DNA of 64,000 nucleotides from Daucus carota subsp. sativus (GCF_001625215.2 NC_030387.2:8336501-8400500), one strand, 5' to 3'. Positions 23,435 through 36,238 are shown, numbered from the stretch's first letter. Notes: generated by a model from the letters alone, not told the origin. Program-made: numbers and translations.

Positions 23435-26400
23435 CGATTTCAATGTTTTGAACGAGTCCCCCAGGAAACCGGGTGGTTAGGTAAGATATTTTGACAATAA
23501 TGGTGGCCATTTTGATACAAAACCCGCAGCAAATATGCCCAAGTCTCAACTCTAAGGTTATCAAATCTAAATTGTTATAACTAGCAAATAAGAAGAAAGA
23601 TTTATACAACTCAAATGTTGTAAGAGTTTATTACCTCTTTTTCTCTATGTTTTCCGCGTCTTCCTTTTTGTCCAAACCACTAGATCCTGAAGCAAATAAA
23701 AGAACAATTTCAGTCATAGTCAATAGCTATGGAAACTCGGAAAGAATTCTAGAAAGCGAATAAATGTTACAGATTAGTGGCACAGGGATCCAATATAAAT
23801 AGATGTTATTATGCCAATTGAAAGACAACATCGTCTTACTTTCAAAGAGATATTGAGATTAAATCAAAGAATCATTACGAACAAAATGATGATCTACTAT
23901 GTTACTCTAACTAGGGTACGAAGTGTCGTGTCATACCCGAGTGTCCGACTCGAAAAATCTTAAAAATAGGACACGGGGACACTGTCCTACTTTTTGGACA
24001 TGGTTACGAGGACACTCCATAGTACATTGGTAAACAAGCATGGTAAGTAGATACCTCAACAAAAAGTAACTATCAAGCTATGATTAAACACAAATATGTA
24101 AGAAATATTGCAAATTAAGGGATCTTCTGTGCTTGTTTATCTTTGCTCCTTTGTTTTTTGCTTTTTTTTCTAGTTTGCACTTTATACTCAACTTAAATGA
24201 GGTCTTTGCGTTGGTCAAACTGTCCACATTTCAATCAAAGAATCTGACACGTCCAAGTTTTGGACACGGGTACGATTACCTAAACAGAAGAGTCCGAGTA
24301 ACATAGATGATCTAGACACCAAAATCCATGGCCATGTTTTAACAACTGATAAAAACAATGGCAATATAAATGTAGAATATCAAATTCTGCAAGGCAGGAA
24401 ATTGGTCTCAATCGGCAAACAATCATGTAGATCCAGACTGTATAGCAAGGGACCATGAGTATACTTGTCCTTGAAGATCATAATAATTAAATTTTCCCTC
24501 AAATAAACATACCTAAATCGTGAAAAAAAATATACATGATCATGGGTCTATAACAAGTTAAGAAACATGCATTTATCCATGACAAAAAAGCTTGCTATTC
24601 AAACTTCAAAGTGCACTCATTCTGTTGCTAATTTCAGAGAGGTCAGTTGAAGAAATTACAGAAAAACAGTGCATATTTTGTTTCACAGATGCGAGAAGAT
24701 AGATATGCAATTAAATCCAGACTAAACCAACATACCTTTTGTCGGCGAGTCCAGATTTATGTCGCTTTCCCTGTCTGATTCAGAGGATAGTACATCTTCA
24801 GATGAGGTGCGAGCATTAAAATGTTCACTGGCCTCATCATTATCTGAGCTGTCACTACTATCATCCTTGAAGATGGAACCTGCTTTAGTCAGCAAGCTCT
24901 TCTTTTGTAGTGGCCTGCTCTTGACTTCACTAGTACCTTTTGCACATGAAACAACACGACGGTCAGCAGTTGATACACGATTCTTACTTTTTGTACCCCG
25001 GTCCAATTTGTCAAAAGATTCAGAGCTTGAGCCTAATGCAGCTGGAGTTACATTTTTCCCTTTTCTATAAGCAGTGGCAGGTGTACTGTTTACAAAAATA
25101 CCTCTGCCACTGGCTAGCAATACTGAGTGAGGAGTTCTGGCTTTGTCTGGTCCCAAGGAGCTAGAAGGCTCTTTTTGATAAACATTTGAAGTCGACTTCT
25201 TGGAGGGAGGATGAGATCCGCTACTTGCATCCTTTGAAAATGATTCTTGAGGATCAATGTCACTAGAGCATTTATTATGAGATTTAACTCCACCCTCTAG
25301 ATTTTTTGAAGACTGGAGAGTAAGTGTATGATCATGTGATGTCAATAAAGTGGGTGTCGATTTCTTTGTCTTTTTCTTTGTTTTGTCGTCCCTCTCTGAT
25401 CTTTTTATTCCACTTTTGACAGAATCAGCAACGTCCTCTGTTTTTCCAGACAGAAGGTAATGCTTGAGGTCAATCCTATCACTTTCACTTTTCGACACTG
25501 CTGGTTGGCTTGGAGTTATCAAGATAGCTTGATCCCTCTTAGATTTGTCATCCATCATTTTCGCAGACTGGACATTAACTGAATCATTAGTATTAGAGAT
25601 TGGTGCAGCATCACTATCCAAATTTAATTCAATACTTGTGCTGGTAGCATTGAAACCATCTTTACCTTTTTCCAAAGGGTCTCTAGTGATTTCTTCCTGT
25701 TCTGGCCTCTCTGCATTGACTAAAGATTTTGCAGGGGTAACAGTCTCATGGCGAGATTGATCTTCATGTAAAGGAATGTTTTTTTCCTTCAAACTTTCCT
25801 CTCCAGCAGCATCTTGAACAGATGAAGGCAGGACATTAGCACCTGATAAAGTGGAAGCTGCATCCATCTTCCGCTTTTTCTTTTTCTTCAATTTTTTATT
25901 GTCTGAAGAGGCTCCAGGATGCTTACTCTCAGCAAGTTCAGGAGATAGGGTGTCTGATACAACGTTTTGACTATTCTCCTGATCTTGTAGAGAGTTTAAT
26001 TTCAAATCCATCTCTTGTGCAGAAGAATTTTTATGTTTAGACACTGAACCTTTATTTTGTTCTAAATGATCCCCACTAGATTCCTCGAGTTCTGTTCTCT
26101 CTGAATTTACCAGCAAATTCGCAGGGGCAGAAACTTTTTGGTGGGATTCATCTTTACCAGAACCATTATCCAAAGCAATGTTCTTTTCCTTGTAACTCTC
26201 CTCCTCCACAACATTTTGAGCAGATGAAGGCAGGACATTAGCACCTGATAAAGTGGAAGCTGCATCCATCTTCCGCCTTTTCTTTTTCTTCAATTTTTTA
26301 TTGTCTGAATAGGCTCCAGGATGCTCACTCTCAGCAAATTCAGGAGATAGGGTGTCTGATACAACGTTTTGACTATTATCCTGATCTTGTACAGAGTTTA

Positions 26401-29400
26401 ATTTCAAATCCATCTCTTGTGCAGAAGAATTTTTATGTTTAGACACTGAACCTTTATTTTGTTCTAAATGATCCCCACTAGATTCCTCGAGTTCTGTTCT
26501 CTCTGAATTTACCAGCAAATTTGCAGGGGCAGCAACTTCTTGGTGGGATTCATCTTTACCAGAACAATTATCCAAAGCAATGTTCTTTTCCGTGTAACTC
26601 TCCTCCTCCACAATATTTTGAGCAGATGAATGCAACACAATCGCACTTGATATATTGACTGTCATATCCTTCTTACTCTTTTTCTTCCTCTTATGTTTGA
26701 TGCTTGAGTTTGTTATTGAATGCTCGTTATCAGCAGATTCACGAGATATAGTGCCAGATACGACTGGACGCCGGTCTTCCACAGTGTTCCCAGTTAATCC
26801 AGTCCCTCGTGTAAAAGTCTTCTCAGAAGGTAATGATTTTTTATCTTGTTCTGAAGAATCTCTGATTTTCTCACAATCAGTCCTCTCTCCATCTACCGAC
26901 AAATTTGCAAGGACAGCATTCTCATGGTGCACTTCATCTCCAGCAGAAACATTATTTGAAGCACTTTTCTTATCATTTAAACTCTCCCCTCCCCCAGCAT
27001 CTTTTGCGGAATTTGATATATTAATTACCGCATCTGTCTTCCTCTTCTTGTTCTTCTTACTTTTAATGCCGGTTCCCGTTTTTACGTGCTCACTGTCAGC
27101 AGCTGCAGATGGGAAAGTATCCACAACAATTTTTTGACACTTCTCTTTCATCTCAATCTCTTGTGTAGAAGTCTCATTAGTAGAGACTAAAACTTTATTT
27201 TCTTTCGAAGCATCTCCACTTGTTCCTACAATTTCAGTCTTCTCTGCAGATGGGACCTCATGCTGTGATTCATCCTCACCAGATACATGATTTAAAAAAT
27301 TGTTCTTTTCTTGAAAGCTCTCATCAACCCCTGCATCTTGAACACACAAAGGCAACACAGCAGCACTTGGTAGATTGAATGTCACATCCTTCTTCCGCTT
27401 TACATCTTTTTTCCCTTTCTTCTCGCCCCTCTTATTTTTGATATCCGGTTTGGTTCTTAAGTGCGGAGTATCAGCAGGTTCAGATGATAAAGTATCCAGC
27501 ACTATATTTGCACTATTATTCTGTTCTTCGAAGTTTCTTGGCAACTCAATCTCTTCTTTAGAAGTAGAAACTGGAACTTTATTTTCTTTCGAAGGATCTC
27601 CAATTTCCTTGTGCTCTTTTTTCTCTGTATTTATCAGCAAATTTGAAGGAATGTTGGCCCTTTCATGATCATCAGGACTTGGCAAATCCATTTCATCTCT
27701 CTTCCTCTTCTTCTTGCTCTTCATATTTTCAATGCGTAAATTCAGTGGCGTCTGGTCTGCATCAGTAGATTCAGGAGATATAGTGTTTAATGCAATTATT
27801 TGACTATCACACTGGCCTTTGGGTAATATAGTCGCCTCTTTAGAAGTCATTTGAGTAGGGTTACAAAATAAACCATTATTTTCTAGCAGAGCATCTCCTT
27901 TACTTTCTGACTTCTCCGCATTAACTACCATATTTGTAGAAAGCAAAATCTCATGGCATAATGCTTCTCCACCAGATACATGACTTAAAGCAATGTTCTC
28001 CTTTGTAAGGCAGTCTCCTAATTCATCAACATTGTGTTTCTTAATCTTTTGCTTTTTCTTTTTTACAGACAACCCAGTTTCTGAGGAAGGTTCTACAGAG
28101 TCACTACATTGAATATTAGAAGCTATTGTTCCACCACTTGGAAGATCTGGAACCCTGTTGAGATCAGCAGATACAGTTTTAATCTCAGCGCCACTACACT
28201 CATGGTTTGTCACTATAACTTCAAAAAATTCTCTACCAGAAGCCTCCGGGATTGGCTGAGCTTTCTGGTTGCTCAGACGTTCTACTGATGCTGACTTAAG
28301 AATGGCAGATGTAGATGCATCGTCATTATTACATTCAGTATTTGCAATATTATAGGGTAAGCAAAGCAATGGTGACTGGTTACTCATGTTGGGTCTACAG
28401 GATTGTTCGTTTTCACTGAGCTGCTTTGAGTAGGAAGCATCTACAAAGAGAAACCAACTATGTTTTACCCCTTCAAATGCTCTATTAACCCGCATGGAAT
28501 CTGAAAGGTGATAAAAGTGGCCTTTGCGCTTTACCTGAATACATATCAGAAGCTTATCAATCTGAAGGGTTATAAACGAAGCTATCGCACTAAAATAATA
28601 AGAGAGAAAATATTAAAACAACATACCTTCAAAGCTTGTATGCGTATCTCCCCAAGCTTAGGAAAACACTGGAGGTGTTCCAACATCACCTTCTCTGCTT
28701 GCCCAAAAAAGCAAGTCAAAAATTATAATGCAAATAATTTAAAAAAACACATCTACACAGAGTAAGGGTTATCTGATAATTGACTTGAAACACCCAAATC
28801 AGCTTATTAGGTCTGATTCTAAAACAACTAACGCCTTAAAATTAACGTTACAGTTCAATATTTAAATATAAAAATGAGGTATTGGCTTCAGTGACTTGCA
28901 TAAAGTTTGTTATTTTATTGGACAACGATTAATACAGTATTAAACTCTCGAGAAGTAACTTCAGCTTTATTTTCGTTATATCATTTTTGTTTCGTTATAT
29001 CATTTTTGTATTTCTATAATGCTCAAGTTGTACAATTCAATTAAAATCCAAATAGATAATTAAGTAATAGAAACCAAACTTGCCTATAAGTTCTAAGATA
29101 ACCTTAACGAGTTAACTTTTTCAATGTATGTCAATGGAACCTAGCAAAATTAAACCTATTTCAACCAAAACGCCTTAAATCTAGTAAAATAATCAATGCA
29201 TTTTAAGCAATCAATTAAAAAATATCATTTCTAATCATATCATATCAGTTTCTCTGTCCAAAACACAATACAACCCCATTAGAGGGCGTATAGTTCATGG
29301 TTAGTGAGCCCATTTAACTAGAATCGGAACCCTTTCCCTTACATCTTGGTAGTTCATATCATTCACATTTCCATTAACCCTCATTCCCATTCCGCTGAAC

Positions 29401-29876
29401 GATCCAAAAAACCTCCTAAGACTCTTTTTCACTGATCGAAAACCAAAACTCCCACACATAAATCATAGGAAGCCAAACTTCTAGAGAACAATTCACTAAT
29501 TTCCTTGCATCGATCCATCATCCAACCCCGAAAAATGATCTCAAATTAACAATCCCACCCAAACAATTCCTTCACTAACCCGATTTTTACGCTTCCTAAT
29601 CAACCCTTTTACAAAGCTAAGGCATGATACAAGACATCATCATACACATAAACAAACCCAAATAAGCTATGTAACTAAAATTAAAAACAGCAAATAATAA
29701 TAACAATGAGTAGAATCAATACTTTTGATGTCGAGAACAGAATCAAACTCGGAGACAACGAGAGCAAGATGAGTATCGAGATTCGTGTCGATATATACAG
29801 CTCTACATGTATCTATTTCTTCTTCTTTGTTCTTGCCATTTTCGGCGGACGCATCTCCGACACGCCGTCGAGCCAT
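21948..29876 (-). CDS. Large Lys-rich repeat protein, uncharacterised, five exons
   Basis: Exons: 29876-29723, 28697-28627, 28534-24736, 23686-23635 and 22095-21948; all junctions are GT..AG and keep phase, giving about 1407 aa. The exon 2 start could instead be 28694. Residues 1 to about 110 form a compact conserved-looking head (RAVYIDTNLDTHLALVVSEF, then ..CFPKLGEIRIQALKVKRKG and HFYHLSDSM). The rest is low-complexity and acidic, with at least seven units each ending in a KKKKRK-type basic cluster (such as KKLKKKKRRKMDAASTLSGA). The C-terminus is Ser/Asp-rich (SSDSSDNDEASEH) and ends ESQPVDCVPDSQAI. The basic clusters resemble nuclear or nucleolar signals. I do not recognise a catalytic domain. 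A nuclear scaffold-like role is only a guess. Confidence 0.8.
22825..23192. mobile_element. MITE in intron 4 (GAGCYTGTTT ends)
   Basis: The left end GAGCTTGTTTGCATGGGCTTA pairs with the right end, whose complement is GAGCCTGTTTTGCTGAGCTTA. The interior has GTCAGAAATAAGC and ATGACTTAACGTGACTTATG-like words shared with the element at 57384-57656. Confidence 0.6.
23399..23433. repeat. (AT)n microsatellite in intron 4
   Basis: About 17 AT dinucleotides. Confidence 0.95.
23914..24312. repeat. Possible non-autonomous transposon in intron 3
   Basis: The two ends share mirrored words around GACACGGG, CCGAGTGTCC and GTCCGAGTAAC. Terminal limits and family are uncertain. Confidence 0.35.
25819..26622 (-). 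repeat. Recent 402-bp in-frame tandem duplication within exon 3
   Basis: The blocks starting CAGATGAAGGCAGGACATTA at 25819 and at 26221 are near-identical over 402 bp (134 codons). The duplicated unit covers the KKLKKKK basic cluster and the following SGANVLPSS and SERTELEESSGDHLEQNKGS segments. The frame is preserved. Confidence 0.9.
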
Positions 29877-30715
29877 GCGCGACTATGTGTGTGAGAGAGA
29901 GGGGAATGTGAAGAAGATGAAGAGGAAGGGGTTTAAGTGTTTGAGGTTTTATACCGTGTGTTGTGTCGGAATATACGAGCTATGAGGCCGCTTTTGTTTT
30001 TTGGGCTTACTATGAATTGGACTGAGTGGGCTGGACTCAGGGTTGGGATTCAGAGGCCGAGTAGAATTTAAATATATTTTTGATTTAGTGAAAGTTATCA
30101 TGTTTTTTTAATAAGAATACATGTATTTCGTAAATATGTTATGACATTCTCCAAATCAGTTCTTCTGTTGTGATCGCTGTTTTAAAAATCGTAAATTATT
30201 TATAAGTGACGGTGCAAAAATCACGAAGAATCGGTTAAGCGTGAGCATCAGCATGTAGGTTCCAGATCCAAATTATAGTGTCGGTCGTCAGGATCTTTAG
30301 CCAGTGTTCTTGAGAAATAGCCCGGCTTGGCCCATTCCTGGAAAGAAATTTCTATGTGATCCCTATCTACCAAAATTTTTAATTTCGGCGAACGAATAAT
30401 CATAGAGTCCTCCTCTTTCCGGACAACACATAAAAAGACCCGCCAACAATCAAAAAATGTTCAAAAGATTTTTTTCCTTAATTTGATATTACAGGAATGG
30501 GACCGTCTTTTTTCTGAACTACATCCTTATTATTTTGTCAAATAACAAATACGAAAGAGCTCTCTAACATTTATATCTAAAAGTGGAGAAAATGAGAAAT
30601 GTTAGGTTGTTAAATGCATGAGCTCTATGTTTGCACACATTCTGACTTCCACATTTATCACTTACCCAAGTACATCAAATTATTTATCACTTATTTGGAG
30701 AAAGAAAAGCCATGA
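29877..30715. other. Intergenic region
   Basis: The side near 29877 should carry the promoter of the Lys-rich repeat gene. The rest is AT-rich and anonymous. Confidence 0.5.
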
Positions 30716-32331
30716 TCATGGCATTTTATGCAGTTTGGATCTCCGGTGAATGCCAACCGATAAGCGCCAATAATCGAGCACGAAATCAGGCAAAAGGGAG
30801 GCGAAAAACCACTGGACTGCGTGTGCCCAGTAAGGGGTGCACCTCATTTCGTAACCGATGCATTTTACAGCAGCTTCTGCATAATCTTCTGCTGAGGGGA
30901 TCAACATGGATGCTTTCTTTATTCCTGCTACATTTTCTGTCATTTTTGTCCACACGTATAATGGTACCTGCACTTGATGCATAATTATTCAGCTTTTTCT
31001 AGGCGATTAAGTCCTGTTTCAGATAAAATCTTATACATTGAGAGATCAGAACTCGACTGCATATCTTCTGTTTTGCGATTATAACTATTTAAGAATATGA
31101 TTGCATGTAAAGAATTAAACTGACACAGAGTATGGATACCTGGCATTGGACATCTATTCCATAATGTTTGTACTCCACATATAAAGATCTCGACAACTGA
31201 TCAATGTACCTGCATCGATCAAGTAAAAACATCTACATCAATCAGTCCAACCTCCTGACTTAATAAGTATTATCTCTGGTCAGGGCCGGCCCTAGAGATT
31301 TGGGTGCCCTACACGAATTTTGAAAATGGTACCTTTATTTCTCAAGATCGTAAAAGAAAAATTTACATACATTCAAATCAATATACAATGACATAATCAA
31401 AAACATTGTTTTAAGATTAACTCAGTCAATTCAAATACATGTAAATATAAATGCATAAATATATCATTATGTACGACATATGCATAGATTTTTTGGTGCT
31501 CCTGGGATAGTGGTGTCGTAGGTGTTCGTCTTTGTCGCCTTACCCAAGGGTCCGCTCTGTCTCTAGTCATTAGTAGTGAGAACGCCTGGGCAGATTGATC
31601 GGGCGCTAGGAAAAGGTTCAAGTTTGAGTAGAGACAAAATGTGTCCGCTTTCAAGTAAATTTTGATAAATAGAAAAATTAATTGTTTGATGCTTACGCTT
31701 TGGTGGCAGCATAGATGGCATAGAGAGGATGAGAAGGCACGACGACAGAAGCAGCAGAGCCGATATTAACAATAGCACCTCTTCTCCTCTTGATCATCCC
31801 TTTAACAACGGCTCTAGTCACCAGAGTTGTTCCTCTTACATTCACATTCACTAAATTCATCCACACTTCCTCTTTCACTTCATGAAAATACATGGCCTCC
31901 TCATACGTCACCCCGACATTATTAATCAAAACACCGATCTCCAACCCTCTAATAGCCTCTTCCATTTGCCTCACTGCTGCAACAACGTCTCTCGAGAAAT
32001 CTACAACCAACTTCTTGACCTGTATGTTTGGATTCTCAGCTAAAAGCTCTCTGGAAACTTGTTCTAGTTTGCTCATGGTTCGACCAACTAGGACCAGGTT
32101 TAGGCCTTTTCGGGCTAGTTTGAAGGCCATGGCTTTGCCTATGCCATCGGTTGAGCCTGTAACGAGACCCCATGAGCCGTAGCATTTTTTGAGGTTTTTT
32201 GGAGGTCTGAAAAATGTAATGAAGATCCAGTTCAGGAAATAAAATGATTTTTTCAAGATAATGAAAATGGCTAGATAGCAAAGAATTATTATGTACAATG
32301 GCTGTGGTTCTGAGCGATCGAAAAGCACCAT
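30716..32331 (-). CDS. KCR2: Very-long-chain 3-oxoacyl-CoA reductase-like protein (KCR2-type)
   Basis: Exons: 32331-31697, 31209-31140 and 30967-30716, all GT..AG and in phase, giving 318 aa, the usual family length. Hydrophobic segments (about 11-42) anchor it to the ER. The NADP(H)-binding motif is TGSTDGIG (58-65). The strand-4 motif is NNVG (137-140), as in KCR2 rather than the usual NNAG. The catalytic serine lies in GSAAS (191-195) and the Tyr/Lys pair in YAATK (207-211). The conserved stretches SHPLYAIYAATKA and GIDVQCQVPLYV fit the family. KCR enzymes reduce 3-ketoacyl-CoA in fatty-acid elongation. KCR2 (At1g24470) is the less essential plant paralogue and may have another substrate. 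No C-terminal di-lysine signal is present (ends KLHKMP). Confidence 0.92.
31281..31559. mobile_element. Non-autonomous hAT element in KCR2 intron 1
   Basis: The left end CAGGGCCGGCCC is the classic hAT terminus; the right end complement is CAGAGCGGACCC. They are flanked by an 8-bp target duplication with one mismatch (TCTCTGGT at 31273-31280 and TCTCTAGT at 31560-31567). 279 bp, no coding capacity. Confidence 0.8.
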
Positions 32332-34117
32332 GTTTTCGAGTTTGATGCTTTTAACTCTGCAGAAAATATATATGTGTAGTAGTGATTCCCGGTTATGGAG
32401 TTGATGAAGCTATGAATATACAGAGATTTTATCTGTTGCAATAAAAGTTGAACAGTTTCCACTTTCCCCACCTCAAATAATGATATTGCACAGAGTAGAC
32501 ACTTTATGCTCAGAAAAGAACTTAACAATGGCATGGGATACTTCATGAATACGATGGATACTTGCCGGTTTTTTTTAAAATTTCAAAATAATTTATCAAA
32601 CTATATTTTCAGATAGTTTTAAAATACATGTCGAACCTCATCTCTCAATATATATAATTAAGGGGGATGGAGGAAGTAACAGTTACGCATAACTAAAAAT
32701 AAAACATAAACCTGAAAATAAAAAGAATAAAACATGAGGATACGAAAATATGGTGTCCCATTTAATCTTGTCCTCCGTGAACTCGAATAATCACCCATAT
32801 AATTTCTTTTAGAAAAACTTTTAACTCTAAGTAAAAGAAATCATAAAAAATTAAATGGATCTGGATATCCGATATGTGATCCTAATGGATCCGGATATGG
32901 ATCGGGCTCGGCCAATCCGAATCCGATAAAATAAATGGATATGATTATGAATTTAGGATGATCCCCGATGAATTGAAGGCATAGTTCCATAAACTTGAAT
33001 TTACTTGTGCAAGCCTATATTAAGACCCAACAGGAACGTAAATGAAAAAGAAATAAAGCTTCATGTATTAAAGAGCTTAAAGCTACCTGACAGAGACACC
33101 AGAGCAACGCAGTGAACATTTATAGACTTGTGTACATTTAAGGAGCGACTGAGCCTCTGTCCTCTGTCTCGTGCTTAGTCGACTTCACATGCAAATTACA
33201 GTAACTCCTCAGAATCAACTAGTTTAAACATTTAAGAATTAGTTCCAAGTTTATAAAAGGAATGTGCACAGGTAGGTTTTAAGCTTCATGTATAAAATTT
33301 AAAGCAACGTGCATGGATAAAATTTAAAGCTTCATGTAGCCAAGAGTTTTAAGCTACCTAACAAAGGCGCCGCAGTAATTATGTCAACACTTATAGTCTT
33401 GTGTACATTTAAGGAGCGTCTGTACTCTGTCTCGTCCGCATAGTATACACCGCTGCTCGTGCATTTCCAGTTGAACACAACTACAGGAATGTGAAGCTGG
33501 TAAAGCATTAGATACTCAACTCAAGGCAATGTGATTATGTGAAGCTGTAGGCCTTTATGAACTAGTTTACTGCCCATGTCACTCACGACACACTCTTGTC
33601 ATCCTCCGATGATGTCTGTCTAAGAAATACCAACTTATCAGACTGCATTGCTGCTTTGATATTGCATCAGCAGCCTTTAAGAGGCGGAGAACCAGCACTA
33701 GTGTACCAATGCTAAGGATCCGTTAAGATGAGGGTATATGATTATTTTTTAAAACCTGTATGTTTTTTCCTGTTAACGCGTAAAACTAGAGAGGAAATGA
33801 GGTACCAGTGACATGAAGTGAACTTAGGAACACAATGACAATCCAATTCCTACAAAAGCTAATAACCACAGACACTGTCAAAGGCAAAGACTAAAACTAG
33901 ATGCTCTGAGGCTAATAGTAAGTCAATATACAGTCTCTGAATCATCAACTTTAGGACAATTCTTGTTGCTGCATCCTAAATACAAGGAGGTCCTCGCATT
34001 CGGATTTACTAATAAGAGGAGAAGGTTTAAATTATTAATAACCATATCGACAGACACATTACCGTTTAGCTAGCTAAGAAAGACGATCAGAGTTTCCTGA
34101 TTATAATTAACATCAGG
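32332..34117. other. Intergenic region between KCR2 and GDSL gene
   Basis: It should contain the two divergent promoters. A local duplication lies at about 33056-33178 and 33328-33448. Around 32650 GGGGATGGAGGAAGTA may be one end of a decayed Stowaway. GGATCCGGATATGGATCGGG-type repeat sequence lies near 32885. No gene recognised. Confidence 0.5.
33056..33448. repeat. Diverged direct repeat upstream of the GDSL gene
   Basis: A block of about 120 bp (AAGCTTCATGTA..., TTTAAGCTACCT, then CTTGTGTACATTTAAGGAGCG and CTCTGTCTCGT) occurs at about 33056-33178 and again at 33328-33448. It lies within 1.1 kb of the GDSL start codon. Confidence 0.8.
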
Positions 34118-36238
34118 ATGAAGACTAATATAATTTTCCTCCCTTATGCGTTGTTTTTCTTTTTGCAGTTAATATTCACTTCACTTACAACGGTTAGAGC
34201 GCATTGTCCTCCTTGTCCTGTTTGTCCTCCTTGTCCAGGATCTCCTCCTGATTCAAGCTCACATTCGCCACCATCTGCACACACTCCTCCAAGTTCATCA
34301 CCGTCAGCATCACAAGAACCACCTCCATCACCCAAAACTCCTTCAAAATCAACACCAGACGCCCCATCATCAAAAACTCCGCCGTCTGCACATACTCCTC
34401 CAAGCTCATCACCACCAACATCAAAAGAACCACCTCCATCACCAGAAACTCCATCAAAATCAACACCAGACACCCCACCATCAAAAACTCCGCCTCCAAG
34501 TTCATCACCACCATCACAAGAACCCCCTCCATCACCACAATCTCCTTCAAAATCAACACCAGACACTCCGCCATCTGCACACACTCCTCCAAGTACATCA
34601 CCCCCAACATCACATGAACCACCACCTTCAAAATCTACACCAGAAACCCCACCATCAAAAACTCCTCCATCATCACCGCCAATATCATCAGAGTCTCCTC
34701 CAAGCTCATCGCCACCAATGCCATCATCATCAGAATCTCCTCCGGATTCATCCACAAGCAAATCTCCTCCAAGTTCACCTACACCATCATCAGACCAGTC
34801 TCCTCCAACTCCATCCTCAAGCCAGTCTCCTCCAGGTTCATCTGAGCCACCCTCAAGCGAGTCTCCTCCTCCAAGTCCATCCTCAAGCCAGTCTCCTCCA
34901 GCTTCACCATCCTCTGACCAGTCTCCTCCAAGTTCATCTACACCTCCTTCACAGCCATCACCCTCAGCGAATACACCAACATCATCTTCGAATGTAGGGT
35001 TTAATTCTACAGGATCTTCAACAGTAAACACTGGAGTAAACGTTGGAGGATCTGGTTCAGCATCTATTTCTATAAATATTAGTTTCAAGGGTAGTTTCTC
35101 CAGAGTATTTGCTTTTGGAGGCTCATACACAGACACCGGAAATGCTCAAGCCATGGGTGCTCTTTCCAATTTCTTTTTTGGTGCAAACTCTCCTTATGGT
35201 AAAACTGGGTTCGGAAGACCTTCCAACCGAATGTCTGATGGTCGCCTTGTTCTTGATTTTCTTTGTGATGCTCTTGCCCTGCCACCTCCGCAGCCATATA
35301 AATCTGCTACGGCTGATTTCTCTGGGGGTGTGAACTTTGCATTAGCTGGTGCAACATCTCTTGGTAGTGACATCTTTGCCAAATATAAGATTGGTTTAAA
35401 CTTAGCATGGAAAATGCATCTGAGCATGAAGATGCAGATAGACTGGTTTAATACGTATTACCAGCAAAAAATATGTAAAGGACAGGACCTGCAAACTTGC
35501 AAGCCTGATTTTGAGAATGCCCTCTTCTGGATTGGTGAGATGGGGGTGAATGACTACTCTCGTAGTTTCAAAACCTCCATCTCCATGCAGATGCTCACAG
35601 ATTCGTGTATTCTTCATATCAACCAACTCTTAATGGTATGCATAAATAAACTATACATATGCATTCAAATGATTGTAAAAGACTCAAGTTGCCACTAACA
35701 CTACTTATGACATAAATATTATGCTATATGACAGACATTGTTGCAAAATGGAGCAAGGTACATTGTGGTTCAAGGACTACCTCCTGTTGGGTGCCTCTCA
35801 TCAGGCGTTTCACTCTGTCCGCTGAAAAACCTCGATAAAATGGGATGTGTTACGATTATTAACACAGCAATTATGATGCACAACCAAATACTTCAGAAAA
35901 AGATAGAAGGATTTCAGAGACAATACCCAGATAGAGCAATCATCTATGGAGATTCCTGGAATGCATATATGGCCATACTTGCAAGTCCGCAGAAGTACCA
36001 AATTCAGGAGCCCTTCAAGGCGTGCTGTGGAGCAAGAGATGGGCTATTTAACTTTAATCAACACTCTTTCTGCGGCTTTCCAGGAACAACCACTTGTCCA
36101 GATCCTAGCAAATATGTCAATTGGGATGGGATTCATCTTACAGAAGCTATGCATAAACACATAACTCAACTTTTACTCCACGGAGGTTTCTGTCATCCAT
36201 CATTTGATACCATAGTAAAGAAAAAACTTGGTACATAG
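34118..36238 (+). CDS. APG-type proline-rich GDSL (SGNH) esterase/lipase
   Basis: Exons 34118-35635 and 35735-36238 (GT..AG, in phase), 673 aa. A signal peptide (about 1-28) is followed by CPPCPVCPPCPG and about 240 residues of extensin-like SPP/PPSS repeats (about 30-285), then a Ser/Gly linker and the SGNH domain. Block I is FAFGGSYTDTGN (nucleophile Ser about 336), with GGS in place of the usual GDS. Block III is GEMGVNDYS (about 473), and the catalytic Asp/His lie in NWDGIHLTEA (about 637/640). The catalytic part resembles At3g48460-type esterases. A Pro-rich domain fused to GDSL is the architecture of the anther protein APG. The product is probably secreted to the wall. Substrate unknown. 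Confidence 0.93.

Noticed and set aside
34144-35136. 330-codon minus-strand open frame
   Set aside because: It is the complement of the repetitive Pro/Ser-coding exon of the GDSL gene; the Gly/Asp-rich product is a codon-bias shadow.
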